The notes: generated by a model not told the origin, from the sequence alone. A stretch of DNA of 64,000 nt from Pseudomonas sp. MYb118 (GCF_040947875.1 NZ_JBFRXN010000003.1:124001-188000), one strand, 5' to 3'. Positions 46,121 through 54,890 are shown, numbered from the stretch's first letter. Program-made: numbers and translations.

Positions 46121-47143
46121 TCAAGAGCGAGGGTCAAATGCATCGCGCAACGCCTCGCCAATGAATACCAGTAGGGAAAGGATCAGCGCCAGGGTGAAAA
46201 ACGCCGTCAGGCCCAGCCAAGGCGCTTGCAGGTTCTGCTTGCCCTGGCCGATCAGTTCGCCCAGCGAGGCGCTGCCCGCCGGCATGCCGAAGCCGAGGAA
46301 GTCCAGGGCGGTCAGGGTCGAGATCGCGCCGGTGAGGATGAACGGCAGGTAGCTCAGGGTCGCGTTCATCGCGTTGGGCAGGATGTGCCGCACGATCACC
46401 TTGCGGTCGGTGAGGCCCAGGGCGCGGGCCGCCTTGACGTATTCCAGGTTGCGTCCGCGCAGGAACTCGGCGCGCACCACGTCCACCAGGGCCAGCCAGG
46501 AGAACAGCGCCATGATCCCCAGCAGCCACCAGAAGTTCGGCTCGACGAACCCCGAGAGGATGATCAACAGGTACAGCACCGGCAAGCCCGACCAGACCTC
46601 CAGCAAGCGCTGGCCGAGCAGGTCGACCCAGCCGCCGTAGTAGCCTTGCAGCGCGCCGGCGGCGATGCCGATCAGCGCACTGACGAAGGTCAGCATCAGC
46701 GCGAACAGGATCGACACCCGCGCGCCGAAGATCACCCGCGCCATGACGTCACGGGCCTGGTCGTCGGTGCCCAGCCAGTTGACGCTGGACGGCGGGCTCG
46801 GCGCGGGTTTATTGAGGTCGTAGTTGGGCGTGTCGTCGCTGAACGGGATCGGCGGGAACAGCAGCCAGCCGCCGTCCTTCTTGATCAGTTGCTGCACGTA
46901 GTCGCTGCGGTAGTCGGCCTGGAACGGCAGTTGCCCGCCGAATTCCTGCTCGGTGTAGCGCTTGAACACCGGGAAGTACAACGAGCCCTGGTAGCTGACC
47001 AGCAGCGGCTTGTCGTTGGCGATCAGCTCGCCGCCCAGGGTCAGGATGAACAGGCCGACGAACAGCCACAGCGACCACCAGCCACGGCGGTTTTTCTTGA
47101 AACGCTCGAAGCGCCGGCGCGCCAACGGTGAAAGCTTGAACAT
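46121..47143 (-). CDS. yejE: Peptide ABC transporter permease
   Basis: 340 residues from the ATG at 47143 ([20 protein letters not shown]). One N-terminal helix (WWSLWLFVGLFILTLGGELIA), a ~95-residue periplasmic insertion characteristic of YejE (SYQGSLYFPVFKRYTEQEFGG), then five helices with the EAA-type loop YVKAARALGLTDRKVIVRHILPNAMN near residues 240-265. DppC-like inner-membrane subunit. Its ATG overlaps the yejB stop. Confidence 0.94.
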   Translation of the reverse strand: MFKLSPLARRRFERFKKNRRGWWSLWLFVGLFILTLGGELIANDKPLLVSYQGSLYFPVFKRYTEQEFGGQLPFQADYRSDYVQQLIKKDGGWLLFPPIPFSDDTPNYDLNKPAPSPPSSVNWLGTDDQARDVMARVIFGARVSILFALMLTFVSALIGIAAGALQGYYGGWVDLLGQRLLEVWSGLPVLYLLIILSGFVEPNFWWLLGIMALFSWLALVDVVRAEFLRGRNLEYVKAARALGLTDRKVIVRHILPNAMNATLSYLPFILTGAISTLTALDFLGFGMPAGSASLGELIGQGKQNLQAPWLGLTAFFTLALILSLLVFIGEALRDAFDPRS

Positions 47144-48204
47144 CAGGCGTTCCTCGCGGCGAAGTCGATACGCGGGTCGACCAGGGTGTAGCACAGATCC
47201 CCGACCAGTTTGATCAGCAGGCCGAACAGGGTAAAGATGAACAGCGAGCCGAACACCACCGGGTAATCGCGCGATACCGCCGCCTCGTAGCTCATGCGGC
47301 CCAGGCCGTCGAGGGAGAAGATCACCTCGATCAGCAGGGAGCCGGCGAAAAACACGCTGATGAACGCCTGCGGGATGCCCGACACCACCAGCAGCATGGC
47401 GTTGCGGAACACGTGGCCGTACAGCACGCGGCGCTCGCTCATGCCTTTGGCGCGGGCGGTGACCACGTACTGACGGGTGATTTCATTGAGGAACGAGTTT
47501 TTCGTCAGGATCGTCAGGGTGGCGAAGCCGCCGATCACCAGCGCCGTCACCGGCAGCACCAGGTGCCAGAAGTAGTCGGCGATCTTGCCCACGGTGGACA
47601 GCGATTCGAAGTTGTCCGAGACCAGCCCGCGTACCGGGAACCAGTTCAGCGACGTACCGCCGGCAAACACCACGATCAAAAACATCGCGAACAGGAACGC
47701 CGGCATGGCGTAGCCGATGATGATCGCCGTGCTGCTCCAGATATCAAAATGGCTGCCGTGGTGCACGGCCTTGCGGATGCCCAGCGGGATCGACACCAGG
47801 TAGGTGATGAGCGTGGCCCAGAGCCCGAGGGAGATGGTCACCGGCATTTTCTGCAGGATCAGGTCGGTGACCGTGGCGCCGCGGAAGAAGCTCTTGCCGA
47901 AATCCAGTTGCGCGTAGCTCGTGAGCATCAGCCACAGGCGTTCGTGTGCCGGTTTGTCGAAGCCGTACTGTTTTTCGATTTCCTTGATCAGTTGCGGGTC
48001 GAGGCCGCGACTGGCCCGCGAGCTGCCGCTGGCGATGTCGCCGGAGCCGCCGCCGACACTGGCGCCGCCAATGCCTTGCAGGTGCGCGATGGCCTGTTCC
48101 ACCGGGCCGCCGGGTGCGGCCTGGACGATGACGAAGTTGACCAGCAGGATGATCACCAGCGTCGGGATGATCAGCAGCAGGCGCCGCAGAATGTAAGCCC
48201 ACAT
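47143..48204 (-). CDS. yejB: Peptide ABC transporter permease
   Basis: 353 residues from the ATG at 48204 ([20 protein letters not shown]), DppB-like. The long loop after helix 1 contains a Gly/Ser-rich insert ([20 protein letters not shown]) and [20 protein letters not shown]; the EAA loop is [25 protein letters not shown] near residues 250-275; the C-terminus [16 protein letters not shown] is the family ending. Start overlaps the yejA stop (TGATG), giving translational coupling. Confidence 0.94.
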   Translation of the reverse strand: MWAYILRRLLLIIPTLVIILLVNFVIVQAAPGGPVEQAIAHLQGIGGASVGGGSGDIASGSSRASRGLDPQLIKEIEKQYGFDKPAHERLWLMLTSYAQLDFGKSFFRGATVTDLILQKMPVTISLGLWATLITYLVSIPLGIRKAVHHGSHFDIWSSTAIIIGYAMPAFLFAMFLIVVFAGGTSLNWFPVRGLVSDNFESLSTVGKIADYFWHLVLPVTALVIGGFATLTILTKNSFLNEITRQYVVTARAKGMSERRVLYGHVFRNAMLLVVSGIPQAFISVFFAGSLLIEVIFSLDGLGRMSYEAAVSRDYPVVFGSLFIFTLFGLLIKLVGDLCYTLVDPRIDFAARNA

Positions 48205-50069
48205 CAGTGCGGCCCTCCGGGTTGGCCGCGCTTGATCAACTCGGCGGTCATCTGCTGGTTGGTCAAGGGCGTAGTGCTGACTTCCCACCAGCTCTCGATG
48301 GCTTCGTCATTGGCCGCCTGCACGCTGGGGATGCCGAAGCGGTTCCACCACACGGTCGAACTGCCCGGCGGGTAATAGTTGGGAATCCAGTAGTAGTTCC
48401 ATTGCAGCACGCGGTCCAGCGCATGGGCGTAGCGCAACATGTCGGCCTGGGTGGTAGCGCGCACCAGACCCGCCACCAGGGTGTCGACCGCCGGGTTCTT
48501 CAGCACCATGTAGTTGTTGGAACCGGGGTCGTTGGCCGCTGAAGAACCGAAGTAGTTGTTCAGTTCGTTGCCCGGCGAGGTGGTGACCGGGTAGCCGGTG
48601 ACGATCATGTCGTAGTCCCGGGACATCAGCCGGTTGACGTACTGCGAGGAGTCGATGCGGCGGATGTTGAGTTCGATGCCGATCTGTTTCAGCGTGCGCT
48701 TGTAGGGCAGCAGCAGGCGGTCCATGCCGTTCTGGCTGACCAGGAAGGTAAAGCTCAGCGGCTTGCCGTCGGCATTCACCAGTCGGTCGCCGTCGGGTTT
48801 CCAGCCGGCCTGTTCCAGCAGCGCCAGGGCTTGCAGTTGCTTGTCGCGGATCACGCCGCTGCCGTCGGTTTTCGGCGCTTCGAAGACCTGGGTGAACACT
48901 TCGTCAGGGATCTGCCCGCGCAGGGGTTCGAGAATCGCCAACTCGGCGGCATCCGGCAGCTCGCGCGCGGCCAGGTCGGTGTTGGAGAAGAAGCTCTGCT
49001 GGCGGATGTAGAGGTTGCGCATCATCTGCCGGTTGCTCCACTCGAAATCCCAGAGCATCACCAGGGCCTGACGCACACGGCGATCCTGGAACAGCGGGTT
49101 TTGCAGGTTGAACACGAAACCTTGCGCCGATTGCGGGGCATTCTGCGCCAGGTGGGCCTTTTGCAGGCGGCCGTCGCTGAGGGCCGGGCTGTCGTAACCG
49201 ATGGAATACCCGGTGGCGGAAAATTCGCGGTTGTAGTCGTAGGCGCCGCCACGCAGGACCTGGCGTGCGACGTCGGTGTCGCCGAAGTACTCGATGCTGA
49301 AACGGTCGAAGTTGTACAGGCCACGGCTGACCGGCAGATCCTTGCCCCACCAGTTGGGATTGCGCTCGAACGTGATGCTGCGCCCGGAATCGACCTTGCT
49401 CACCTTGTACGGGCCACTGCCCAGCGGCGGCTCGTAACCGCCGCCACCGGCGAAGTCGCGGGTTTTCCACCAGTGCTCGGGAAACACCGGCAAGGTGGCG
49501 ATGTCCAGGGGCAGGGTGCGGTTTTCGTTGCTGCTGAAGTCAAAGCGCACCGTCAGGGGCGACTCCACGACCACGCCTTTGACGTCGGCGAACTGCGTGC
49601 GATAGCGCAGGCTGCCCTGGGTCATCAGCAGATTGAAGGTGTAGCGCACGTCTTCGGCGGTGATCGGCTGGCCATCGGCGAAGCGGGCCTTGGGGTTGAG
49701 GTAGAAGCGTAGCGACAGGCCGTCGTCCGAACGCTCCATTTTCTGTGCGACCAGGCCATACACGGTGTAGGGCTCGTCGAGCGAGCGCTGGGCCAGCGGC
49801 GAATAGAGCCAGCCGTCGATCTGGGTCACGCCGATGCCTTTGTCTATATACGGCAGGATATGGTCGAAGTGGCCGATTTCCACGGCCGAACGGCGCATGG
49901 TCCCGCCTTTGGGCGCGCGCACGTTGGTGTAATCGAAATGACTGAAACCGGCGGGGTATTTCGCCGGTTCGCCGTAAACGGTCAGGGCGTGTTGCGGTGT
50001 GGCGGCAGTGGCTGGCAAACCCGGGAGCAAGGCCAGGGTGATCAACAGTGAAGATAAAAACAATCGCAT
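48204..50069 (-). CDS. yejA: Periplasmic peptide-binding protein
   Basis: 621 residues with a signal peptide ([22 protein letters not shown]). SBP family 5: [44 protein letters not shown], and [27 protein letters not shown] near residue 330, which is the family's hallmark. Length and the [21 protein letters not shown] region fit YejA rather than OppA. First gene of yejABEF, likely importing oligopeptides. The promoter should lie in the 222 bp to 50291. Confidence 0.93.
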   Translation of the reverse strand: MRLFLSSLLITLALLPGLPATAATPQHALTVYGEPAKYPAGFSHFDYTNVRAPKGGTMRRSAVEIGHFDHILPYIDKGIGVTQIDGWLYSPLAQRSLDEPYTVYGLVAQKMERSDDGLSLRFYLNPKARFADGQPITAEDVRYTFNLLMTQGSLRYRTQFADVKGVVVESPLTVRFDFSSNENRTLPLDIATLPVFPEHWWKTRDFAGGGGYEPPLGSGPYKVSKVDSGRSITFERNPNWWGKDLPVSRGLYNFDRFSIEYFGDTDVARQVLRGGAYDYNREFSATGYSIGYDSPALSDGRLQKAHLAQNAPQSAQGFVFNLQNPLFQDRRVRQALVMLWDFEWSNRQMMRNLYIRQQSFFSNTDLAARELPDAAELAILEPLRGQIPDEVFTQVFEAPKTDGSGVIRDKQLQALALLEQAGWKPDGDRLVNADGKPLSFTFLVSQNGMDRLLLPYKRTLKQIGIELNIRRIDSSQYVNRLMSRDYDMIVTGYPVTTSPGNELNNYFGSSAANDPGSNNYMVLKNPAVDTLVAGLVRATTQADMLRYAHALDRVLQWNYYWIPNYYPPGSSTVWWNRFGIPSVQAANDEAIESWWEVSTTPLTNQQMTAELIKRGQPGGPH

Positions 50070-50291
50070 TGTCGGCCTTGTGGCGTGAGTCTGGGGTGAC
50101 GGCGGTTGGCTCGCAGATTACCGGGCAGTAAACCACATTGCCATGTCGTCCGGGGATCGGCGACGTGATGGCAGCGTGTTACCTGTCATTTGTGACAGTA
50201 GACAGGGCGCAGGCGGGGGCGCCAACTATCACCGGCGATTCTGGAGTTCGCATCACTGTCTATCTGATCGAGTCGGCGAAGGAGTCTGGTC
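50070..50291. promoter_or_regulatory. Divergent intergenic region with a palindrome
   Basis: Between yejA (minus) and the unknown gene (plus). CTGTCA (50183-50188), TTTG, TGACAG (50193-50198) is a perfect 6-bp inverted repeat, about 95 bp before the plus-strand start, and could be an operator for either gene. No other feature is clear. Confidence 0.4.
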
Positions 50292-51194
50292 ATGGTTAAC
50301 GATCCCAAAAAAACCTACCTTGAAATCAAGAGGGCGTTCACGCGCAGTGTGTTTCTCAGGGAGATCAATGATCCCTGGTCCGTCATCGTGCCCATCTGGA
50401 CGGATGCGAAAGTCAGGGATGAGTACACGTTGCATTTGTTGGGCACTTTGGTGCCGGGAGAACCGAGCGAAGAAACGCTGGTGTACAACGACAGGGTGAC
50501 CGCGGCGGATTTGAGCAGAGGTTTCGTCCAGATTGATTTGGGCAAGAATATGCTCATGGAATACGCTGATCAAACCAATATCCTTGTAAAGTTTGCAGCC
50601 ATGGTTCAAGGCAAGATGACGCACTTTCCATGGATTCGTTACCGGCTGAATAAAACCCACCACGCACTGACACTGTTCGACCGTGGCCAGTTTGAAGGCT
50701 GGGATCAAGGCGCCGAAACCACCCCCGCTGATTTCACATTCATCACATTGAACGACAAGCCATGCCTGTGCTTTAACGTTGAAGAAGAGTTGCCCAGGAA
50801 GGTCATCATCTCGAAGAGTTTCAACCTGGTGCCGGGTAAGAAATACATCGTTGAAGCCGGCATCCAAATGCTCAGAACTGACCCGATGGAATTCATCTAT
50901 GTCATCCTGAAGGAAGAAAAGCACGAGACCTGGTGGGTGTTTCAAAGTCATCTGGATCGACCTCACTACATTGAGCTGGGTGTTACGGGTGCTCGGTCCG
51001 GCTCTACCACGATTGAAATTGTTGCCAGCGATACGACGGAGAAGGGGCAGGGGAACACCCACTCTTTTGCAATCACTGATATTGCTGTTTACGAGGCCAA
51101 TTCGCTGTGGTGGGAACCGGAGTGGGACCAGGAGTGGAATGTCGAGGACGAGCCCCCTGTCAAAGAGCCAGAGGCGGAGCCGGCACAGGCGTGA
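50292..51194 (+). CDS. Unknown protein with a jelly-roll-like domain
   Basis: 300 residues, no signal peptide or membrane helix. I do not recognise the family. The N-terminal ~125 residues look like a beta-rich domain (WSVIVPIWTDAKVRDEYTLHL). Residues ~130-278 have the pattern of a galactose-binding-like jelly roll: FDRGQFEGWDQG at the start, a central FNLVPGKKYIVEAGIQML, and the closing FAITDIAVYEANS, as in many carbohydrate-binding modules. The C-terminus is acidic and Trp-rich (LWWEPEWDQEWNVEDEPP). Codon use appears less GC-rich than its neighbours, suggesting accessory origin. It ends before a strong bidirectional terminator. Carbohydrate binding is only an inference from the strand pattern. 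Confidence 0.7.
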   Translation: MVNDPKKTYLEIKRAFTRSVFLREINDPWSVIVPIWTDAKVRDEYTLHLLGTLVPGEPSEETLVYNDRVTAADLSRGFVQIDLGKNMLMEYADQTNILVKFAAMVQGKMTHFPWIRYRLNKTHHALTLFDRGQFEGWDQGAETTPADFTFITLNDKPCLCFNVEEELPRKVIISKSFNLVPGKKYIVEAGIQMLRTDPMEFIYVILKEEKHETWWVFQSHLDRPHYIELGVTGARSGSTTIEIVASDTTEKGQGNTHSFAITDIAVYEANSLWWEPEWDQEWNVEDEPPVKEPEAEPAQA

Positions 51195-51212
51195 GGTGGC
51201 AGTGCACACAGT

Positions 51213-51250
51213 AAAACGCCGCTGATCCGGAAAGATCAGCGGCGTTTTTT
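51213..51250. terminator. Bidirectional factor-independent terminator
   Basis: AAAACGCCGCTGATC (51213-51227) and GATCAGCGGCGTTTT (51234-51248) form a 15-bp perfect stem with a 6-base loop, T run on the right and A run on the left, between convergent genes. Confidence 0.92.
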
Positions 51251-51274
51251 ACCGGGTGCCACTCAGGGCGTGGA

Positions 51275-51556
51275 TCAGTCCTGGCGACTGGTCACTTCCA
51301 GCAGGTGGTAACCGAACTGGGTTTTCACCGGGCCTTGCACTACGTTGATCGGTGCGCTGAAAACCACGGTGTCGAATTCCTTGACCATCTGGCCTGGACC
51401 GAACGAACCCAGGTCGCCGCCCTGGCGGCTGGACGGGCAAGTGGAGTTGGCCTTGGCCACTTCGGCGAAGTCGGCGCCGCCTTCGATTTGCGCTTTCAGT
51501 TCGTTGCACTTGTCTTCGCTGGCAACCAGGATGTGACGGGCAGTGGCTTTAGCCAT
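51275..51556 (-). CDS. ppiC: Parvulin-type peptidyl-prolyl isomerase
   Basis: 93 residues from the ATG at 51556, with AAGGAG upstream. A single rotamase domain without signal or anchor: MAKATARHILVASEDKCNELK, GADFAEVAKANSTCPSS, GGDLGSFGPGQMVKEFD, and VQGPVKTQFGYHLLEV, all parvulin hallmarks, with the active-site His pair in RHIL and GYHLL. Length matches E. coli PpiC (93). It catalyses cis-trans isomerisation of prolyl bonds in the cytoplasm. Monocistronic. Confidence 0.95.
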   Translation of the reverse strand: MAKATARHILVASEDKCNELKAQIEGGADFAEVAKANSTCPSSRQGGDLGSFGPGQMVKEFDTVVFSAPINVVQGPVKTQFGYHLLEVTSRQD

Positions 51557-51641
51557 GGGTAAATACTCCTTCAACGTTCAGTAAAGTGCCGAGCCTACCG
51601 GATTGTGTGGCCCATTTCTCGTCAAAGTTCCTGGGAAATGC

Positions 51642-52523
51642 TTACAGGCCGACGTCGCGCAGGCGCTCGGCGTGGCGCACGTACAACTCGACCGGGTCGA
51701 TACCCCTGCGCACCCGGCCACTCAACTGATTGATGACGTCCAGGTGGTCCAGCGGATAGTCCGAGCGGATCACGGTGCCCAGGTGCGAACTGAATCGCCC
51801 GACCATGCCGTCGTTTTGCTCGGCTTCGGTGTTGAAATAACGGGAAAAAGCCCTGCACATCGTGTTCAGTGGGTCGAGTGGATTGATCCCCTCGTCACCG
51901 ATATTGCCCTGTAGCGTGCCGCTCCAGGAGTAGTAGCGAACCCCGTTGACCAGCTCGCGACCCTTGCCACCCCAGGTTTTCGGCAGTCCCTGAGGGTATT
52001 TCCGGTTGAATGCGCACACCTCTTCCGTGGTTATCGCGTTCAGTGCAGCGACCGCGTTCTGTGGCAGCTTCGGGCTACCGCTCAATAGCGACAGGAAATC
52101 GGCGAACAGGGTCGCCACCTCTTCGGCGGTCTGCTCTGCAAGATGGCCGGGTATCAACGCCCTGTGCAAAAAATCAGCCAGCTCCGAACCCTGGTTCGGT
52201 CCGCTGACCGACGTCACCGAAGCGACAACCTGCGGCGCGACCGCCGCGGCATACCGCGCCGCCAAGGCGCCCTGGCTGTAACCGATCAGGTTGACCTTTT
52301 GCGCACCGGTCCCTTCCAGCACCCGCTCGATCTGCGCCAACAACTGATCGCCACGTGCTTCGTTGCTATGGGTAACCGACAAATGCGGAATGAACACCCT
52401 TGCGCCACACGTGCGCAATGCTTGCTTGATGTCATGAAACAGTCCGAAGGAGCCGATCTGGTCAAAACCGAACAGGCCGTGAACCAGCAGGATGGGATAG
52501 AGAGTGCTTGCATTCCGTTGCAT
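51642..52523 (-). CDS. Triacylglycerol lipase, family I.1-like, without signal peptide
   Basis: 293 residues from the ATG at 52523 (MQRNASTLYPILLVHGLFGF; AAGG 7 bp upstream; an ATG 6 bp earlier is possible). Alpha/beta hydrolase: oxyanion motif LLVHGLFGFD, nucleophile Ser in NLIGYSQGALAARY near residue 92, catalytic Asp in EAEQNDGMVGRFSSHLG near residue 240, and His in YPLDHLDVINQL near residue 262. These match the Pseudomonas/Proteus lipase families. There is no signal peptide and no lipase foldase gene nearby, so it resembles the foldase-independent, Proteus-like subgroup. Single gene unit on the minus strand. Confidence 0.88.
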   Translation of the reverse strand: MQRNASTLYPILLVHGLFGFDQIGSFGLFHDIKQALRTCGARVFIPHLSVTHSNEARGDQLLAQIERVLEGTGAQKVNLIGYSQGALAARYAAAVAPQVVASVTSVSGPNQGSELADFLHRALIPGHLAEQTAEEVATLFADFLSLLSGSPKLPQNAVAALNAITTEEVCAFNRKYPQGLPKTWGGKGRELVNGVRYYSWSGTLQGNIGDEGINPLDPLNTMCRAFSRYFNTEAEQNDGMVGRFSSHLGTVIRSDYPLDHLDVINQLSGRVRRGIDPVELYVRHAERLRDVGL

Positions 52524-52749
52524 GTTCATACCTTTTCGCGAAAGTTCGAGGATGTGCGAGAGGCCCACTCTAAAGCACTCGTACGGTCGCAGGATGTATG
52601 AAAAAGCCGCTGTAAAAGCGCGAAAACGGAATAGGTGGGGCGTGAATTTTCAAAGAGGGTGATGGGGTTTTTCGGATTGTGCGGACATCCTTTCATCGGA
52701 GGTAGCTCAGAGCTATGCAATGACCTACCTCCTCGATGTCATTTGCCTG
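52524..52749. other. Intergenic region with a nested hairpin
   Basis: 226 bp between DAHP synthase stop and lipase start. GGAGGTAG (52698-52705) and CTACCTCC (52725-52732) are complementary, and inside them TAGCT-CAG-AGCTA (52703-52715) forms a competing small hairpin. No U tract follows on the minus strand, so termination is doubtful. No small gene is evident. Confidence 0.4.
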
Positions 52750-53823
52750 TCAGCAACGGGAGGCTCGCAACCGCTGCGCTGCATCGCGCAACAGTTCTTC
52801 CGTGCCGCTCCAGCCCAGGCAGCCATCGGTCACCGACACGCCGTACTTGAGTGAAGCCGACAATGGCTGGCAGCCCTCGAACAGATGGCTCTCGATCATC
52901 ATGCCGATCAGCGAGCGATCACCTTGCAGGCGTTGTTCCAGCACATCGTTGAACACGGCCGGTTGACGCAGTGGGTCCTTGCCGCTGTTGGCGTGGCTGC
53001 AGTCGACCATGATCCGTGCCGGAATTTTCAGCTTGGTCAGGTCGGCGTTGATCTGGGCAACGCTGGCGCGGTCGTAGTTGGGGCCGCGATGGCCGCCGCG
53101 CAGCACCAGGTGGGTGTCGGGGTTGCCCGGGGTCTGAATGATTGCCGGGTGGCCCTGGCTGTCGACGCCGAAATGCCGGTGCGGGTGGGCGGCCGAGCGC
53201 ATGGCGTCGCTGGCTACGCCGACGCCGCCGTCGGTGCCGTTCTTGAAGCCGACCGGCATGTTCAGGCCGCTGGCCATTTCCCGGTGGATCTGCGATTCGG
53301 TGGTGCGCGCGCCGATGGCGACCCAGCTCAGCAGGTCGTCGAAGTAGCCGGCGGCCATCGGTTGCAGCAACTCGGTGGCGACCGGCAGGCCCAGGCGCAG
53401 CATTTCGCGCATCAGTTCGCGCGACAGGGTGAGGCCGGCGGCCATGTCGTCGCTGCCGTCCAGGTGCGGGTCGTACGCCAGGCCTTTCCAGCCGACGGTG
53501 GTGCGCGGCTTTTCCACGTAGGCGCGCATGACCAGCAGCATTTCATCGCTGACTTCGTGGGCGAGGCGGGCGAGGTTGCCGGCGTATTCCAGGGCCGATT
53601 GCGGGTCGTGGATCGAGCAGGGGCCGACGATGACCAGTAAACGGGAGTCTTCACCGTTGAGGATGGCGCGGACGGCGTCGCGGTGGGTGGCGACCTGGCG
53701 GGCGAGGTCATTGCTCAGGGGCAATTGCTGTTTGAGTTGCAATGAGCTTGGCAGGCGCAGGGTCAGCGCTTCGTTGGCAGGGCTCAGGGTGGATAGCGGC
53801 AAAGCAGAGACGGATGAGTTCAT
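52750..53823 (-). CDS. 3-deoxy-7-phosphoheptulonate (DAHP) synthase, class I
   Basis: 357 residues from the ATG at 53823 (MNSSVSALPLSTLSP; AGGA upstream). AroF/AroG-type signature: LLVIVGPCSIHDPQSALEYA, MRAYVEKPRTTVGWKGLAYDPHLDGS, SWVAIGARTTESQIHREMASGL, MPVGFKNGTDG, MVDCSHANSGKD and IGMMIESHLFEG, with the metal-binding Cys (PCSI), His and Glu. It condenses PEP and erythrose 4-phosphate, the first step of aromatic amino-acid synthesis. N-terminal extension of ~45 residues is where allosteric Tyr/Phe/Trp control resides in this class. Which amino acid inhibits cannot be read. The 480 bp upstream hold a leader-peptide and terminator system rich in aromatic codons. Confidence 0.93.
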   Translation of the reverse strand: MNSSVSALPLSTLSPANEALTLRLPSSLQLKQQLPLSNDLARQVATHRDAVRAILNGEDSRLLVIVGPCSIHDPQSALEYAGNLARLAHEVSDEMLLVMRAYVEKPRTTVGWKGLAYDPHLDGSDDMAAGLTLSRELMREMLRLGLPVATELLQPMAAGYFDDLLSWVAIGARTTESQIHREMASGLNMPVGFKNGTDGGVGVASDAMRSAAHPHRHFGVDSQGHPAIIQTPGNPDTHLVLRGGHRGPNYDRASVAQINADLTKLKIPARIMVDCSHANSGKDPLRQPAVFNDVLEQRLQGDRSLIGMMIESHLFEGCQPLSASLKYGVSVTDGCLGWSGTEELLRDAAQRLRASRC

Positions 53824-53871
53824 GTTCAGGCTTCCTGGGCGAGCGGCGGGTTCGTTCCCGCGCACTCGGCC

Positions 53872-54024
53872 CTACAGGGGTGTTCGACAATTGGCCAAAT
53901 TGGCTGCGTGTGTGTGCTTGCCACCAATGGGTGACCGATCGGAGGCGGCAGGCTGTCCCGAACGGAGGCTGCTAAATCGCCAGGCGGTAAAGGTGTCGTA
54001 GCGGTAATAGGTGGCGTAGTTCAT
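53872..54024 (-). CDS. Second aromatic-rich small ORF upstream of DAHP synthase
   Basis: 50 codons starting MNYATYYRYDTFTAWRF: four Tyr in the first nine residues, then Phe, Trp and Phe by residue 17. GAGGA lies 9-10 bp before the ATG, a better ribosome-binding site than most genes here. The remaining 33 residues have no special composition, ending CRTPL-TAG at 53872. It begins just after the U-rich 3' end of the terminator and is in the same frame as DAHP synthase, 48 bp beyond its stop. It looks like a second regulatory leader peptide, or a remnant of one. That is inference from composition and position. Confidence 0.6.
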   Translation of the reverse strand: MNYATYYRYDTFTAWRFSSLRSGQPAASDRSPIGGKHTHAANLANCRTPL

Positions 54025-54072
54025 GTCGTGAATCCTCAAAATGTCTGGTTGTTGCAAAAAAGGGTGGGGCTG

Positions 54073-54111
54073 AAAAAACAAAACCCCCGGTCGGGAGGCC
54101 GACCGGGGGTT
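54073..54111 (-). terminator. Attenuator terminator in the DAHP synthase leader
   Basis: On the minus strand AACCCCCGGTCGG, a 4-base loop, CCGACCGGGGGTT, then TTGTTTTTT: a 13-bp GC-rich stem and U tract between the first leader peptide and the second small ORF. In the plus direction it lacks a T run. Confidence 0.88.
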
Positions 54112-54157
54112 GAGAAATCTCTGGTGGCGACCCGTTCAAGTGGGCGCCATTTGGGTA

Positions 54158-54286
54158 TCAGGCGCGCCAGTGGCTAAACCAATACCCAAAATAAAAGCTG
54201 ACCGAAGCACAAACACCGTTCGCCCGGGCAGCCGCAACCGAGCGCGGGGCGCTGGCGGTACGAAGCTGTGAGAGGGCGTTGAACAT
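54158..54286 (-). CDS. Aromatic leader peptide of DAHP synthase
   Basis: 42 codons from the ATG at 54286 with GGAGAC upstream. Residues 31-40 read FYFGYWFSHW: three Phe, two Tyr and two Trp in ten codons, directly before the stop codon at 54158. It precedes a strong terminator 47 bp downstream and lies about 18 bp after the predicted transcription start, which is the full attenuation arrangement. The codons TTTGGGTAT can pair with ATACCCAAA just behind the stop codon (9 bp), giving a 1:2 hairpin that a stalled ribosome would disrupt. The N-terminal 30 residues are unremarkable. Control by charged tRNA(Phe/Tyr/Trp) is inferred. Confidence 0.78.
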   Translation of the reverse strand: MFNALSQLRTASAPRSVAAARANGVCASVSFYFGYWFSHWRA

Positions 54287-54310
54287 GGTCTGTCTCCGAT
54301 GGATGGACCG

Positions 54311-54340
54311 AGCTTACTAGAGGCCGGTAGGCGGATTCAA
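54311..54340 (-). promoter_or_regulatory. Predicted sigma-70 promoter of the DAHP synthase leader
   Basis: On the minus strand TTGAAT (54340-54335) and TAAGCT (54316-54311) at 18-bp spacing; start would fall near 54304, giving a short 5' untranslated region before the leader peptide. Confidence 0.6.
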
Positions 54341-54425
54341 TCAGAAATTGCTATCAATCGCCGATGGCGTTTGCTATCGCTTGGGTGTGAAACTTCCAAC
54401 TCATCAACCCGCGCCCAGTCGAACC

Positions 54426-54890
54426 ATGACCTCCCAGACCTTCGCCGCCGAACTGCAATGGCGCCCGGCAACGGCCACCGACCTGGCCTTCGCCCGCGAC
54501 CTGACGTGCCAGAACATGCTGCGCTATTACATCCAGCACGACCTGTTGTGGCAGGACGAAGCCTTCGACGTGGCCTGGGCCGGGCGGGACAATCGGGTGA
54601 TCGTGCACGGCGATGCCCGGCTGGGGTTCGTCAGCCTCAGTCGTGACGCCAGGGCCCTGTACATCCGCGAGTTGCACATCGTCGAAGCGTTTCGGGGGCA
54701 GGGTGCCGGTTCCTGGGTGTTCGATCAGGTTTTGGCCCTGGCCGGCCTGGAACGACGCCCGGCCCTGCGCTTGACCGTGTTTGAAAATAATCCGGCAAAA
54801 AAGCTTTACAGCAGAAAGGGCCTGGCGGTGGTCGGCAGGGACGAATGTTTCCTCAGAATGCAGTGCGACATTGCCTGCGCAAATCGCTGA
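54426..54890 (+). CDS. GNAT-family N-acetyltransferase
   Basis: 154 residues from the ATG at 54426 (MTSQTFAAELQWRPATATDL). GNAT fold: WRPATATDLAFARDLTCQNM at the start, ALYIRELHIVEAFRGQGAGSWVFDQVL with the acetyl-CoA loop (R-G-Q-G-A-G) near residues 80-106, and LTVFENNPAKKLYSRKGLAVVG near residue 120. Substrate unknown. No ribosome-binding site is obvious, and an in-frame TTG at 54348 is a less likely start because it lies over the divergent promoter of the aromatic leader. Single gene, 125 bp before gacA. Confidence 0.85.
   Translation: MTSQTFAAELQWRPATATDLAFARDLTCQNMLRYYIQHDLLWQDEAFDVAWAGRDNRVIVHGDARLGFVSLSRDARALYIRELHIVEAFRGQGAGSWVFDQVLALAGLERRPALRLTVFENNPAKKLYSRKGLAVVGRDECFLRMQCDIACANR

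Noticed and set aside
52698..52732. Hairpin behind DAHP synthase as a transcription terminator
   Set aside because: Stem of 8 bp with a 19-base loop and no U tract on the transcribed strand; kept only as an unassigned structure.
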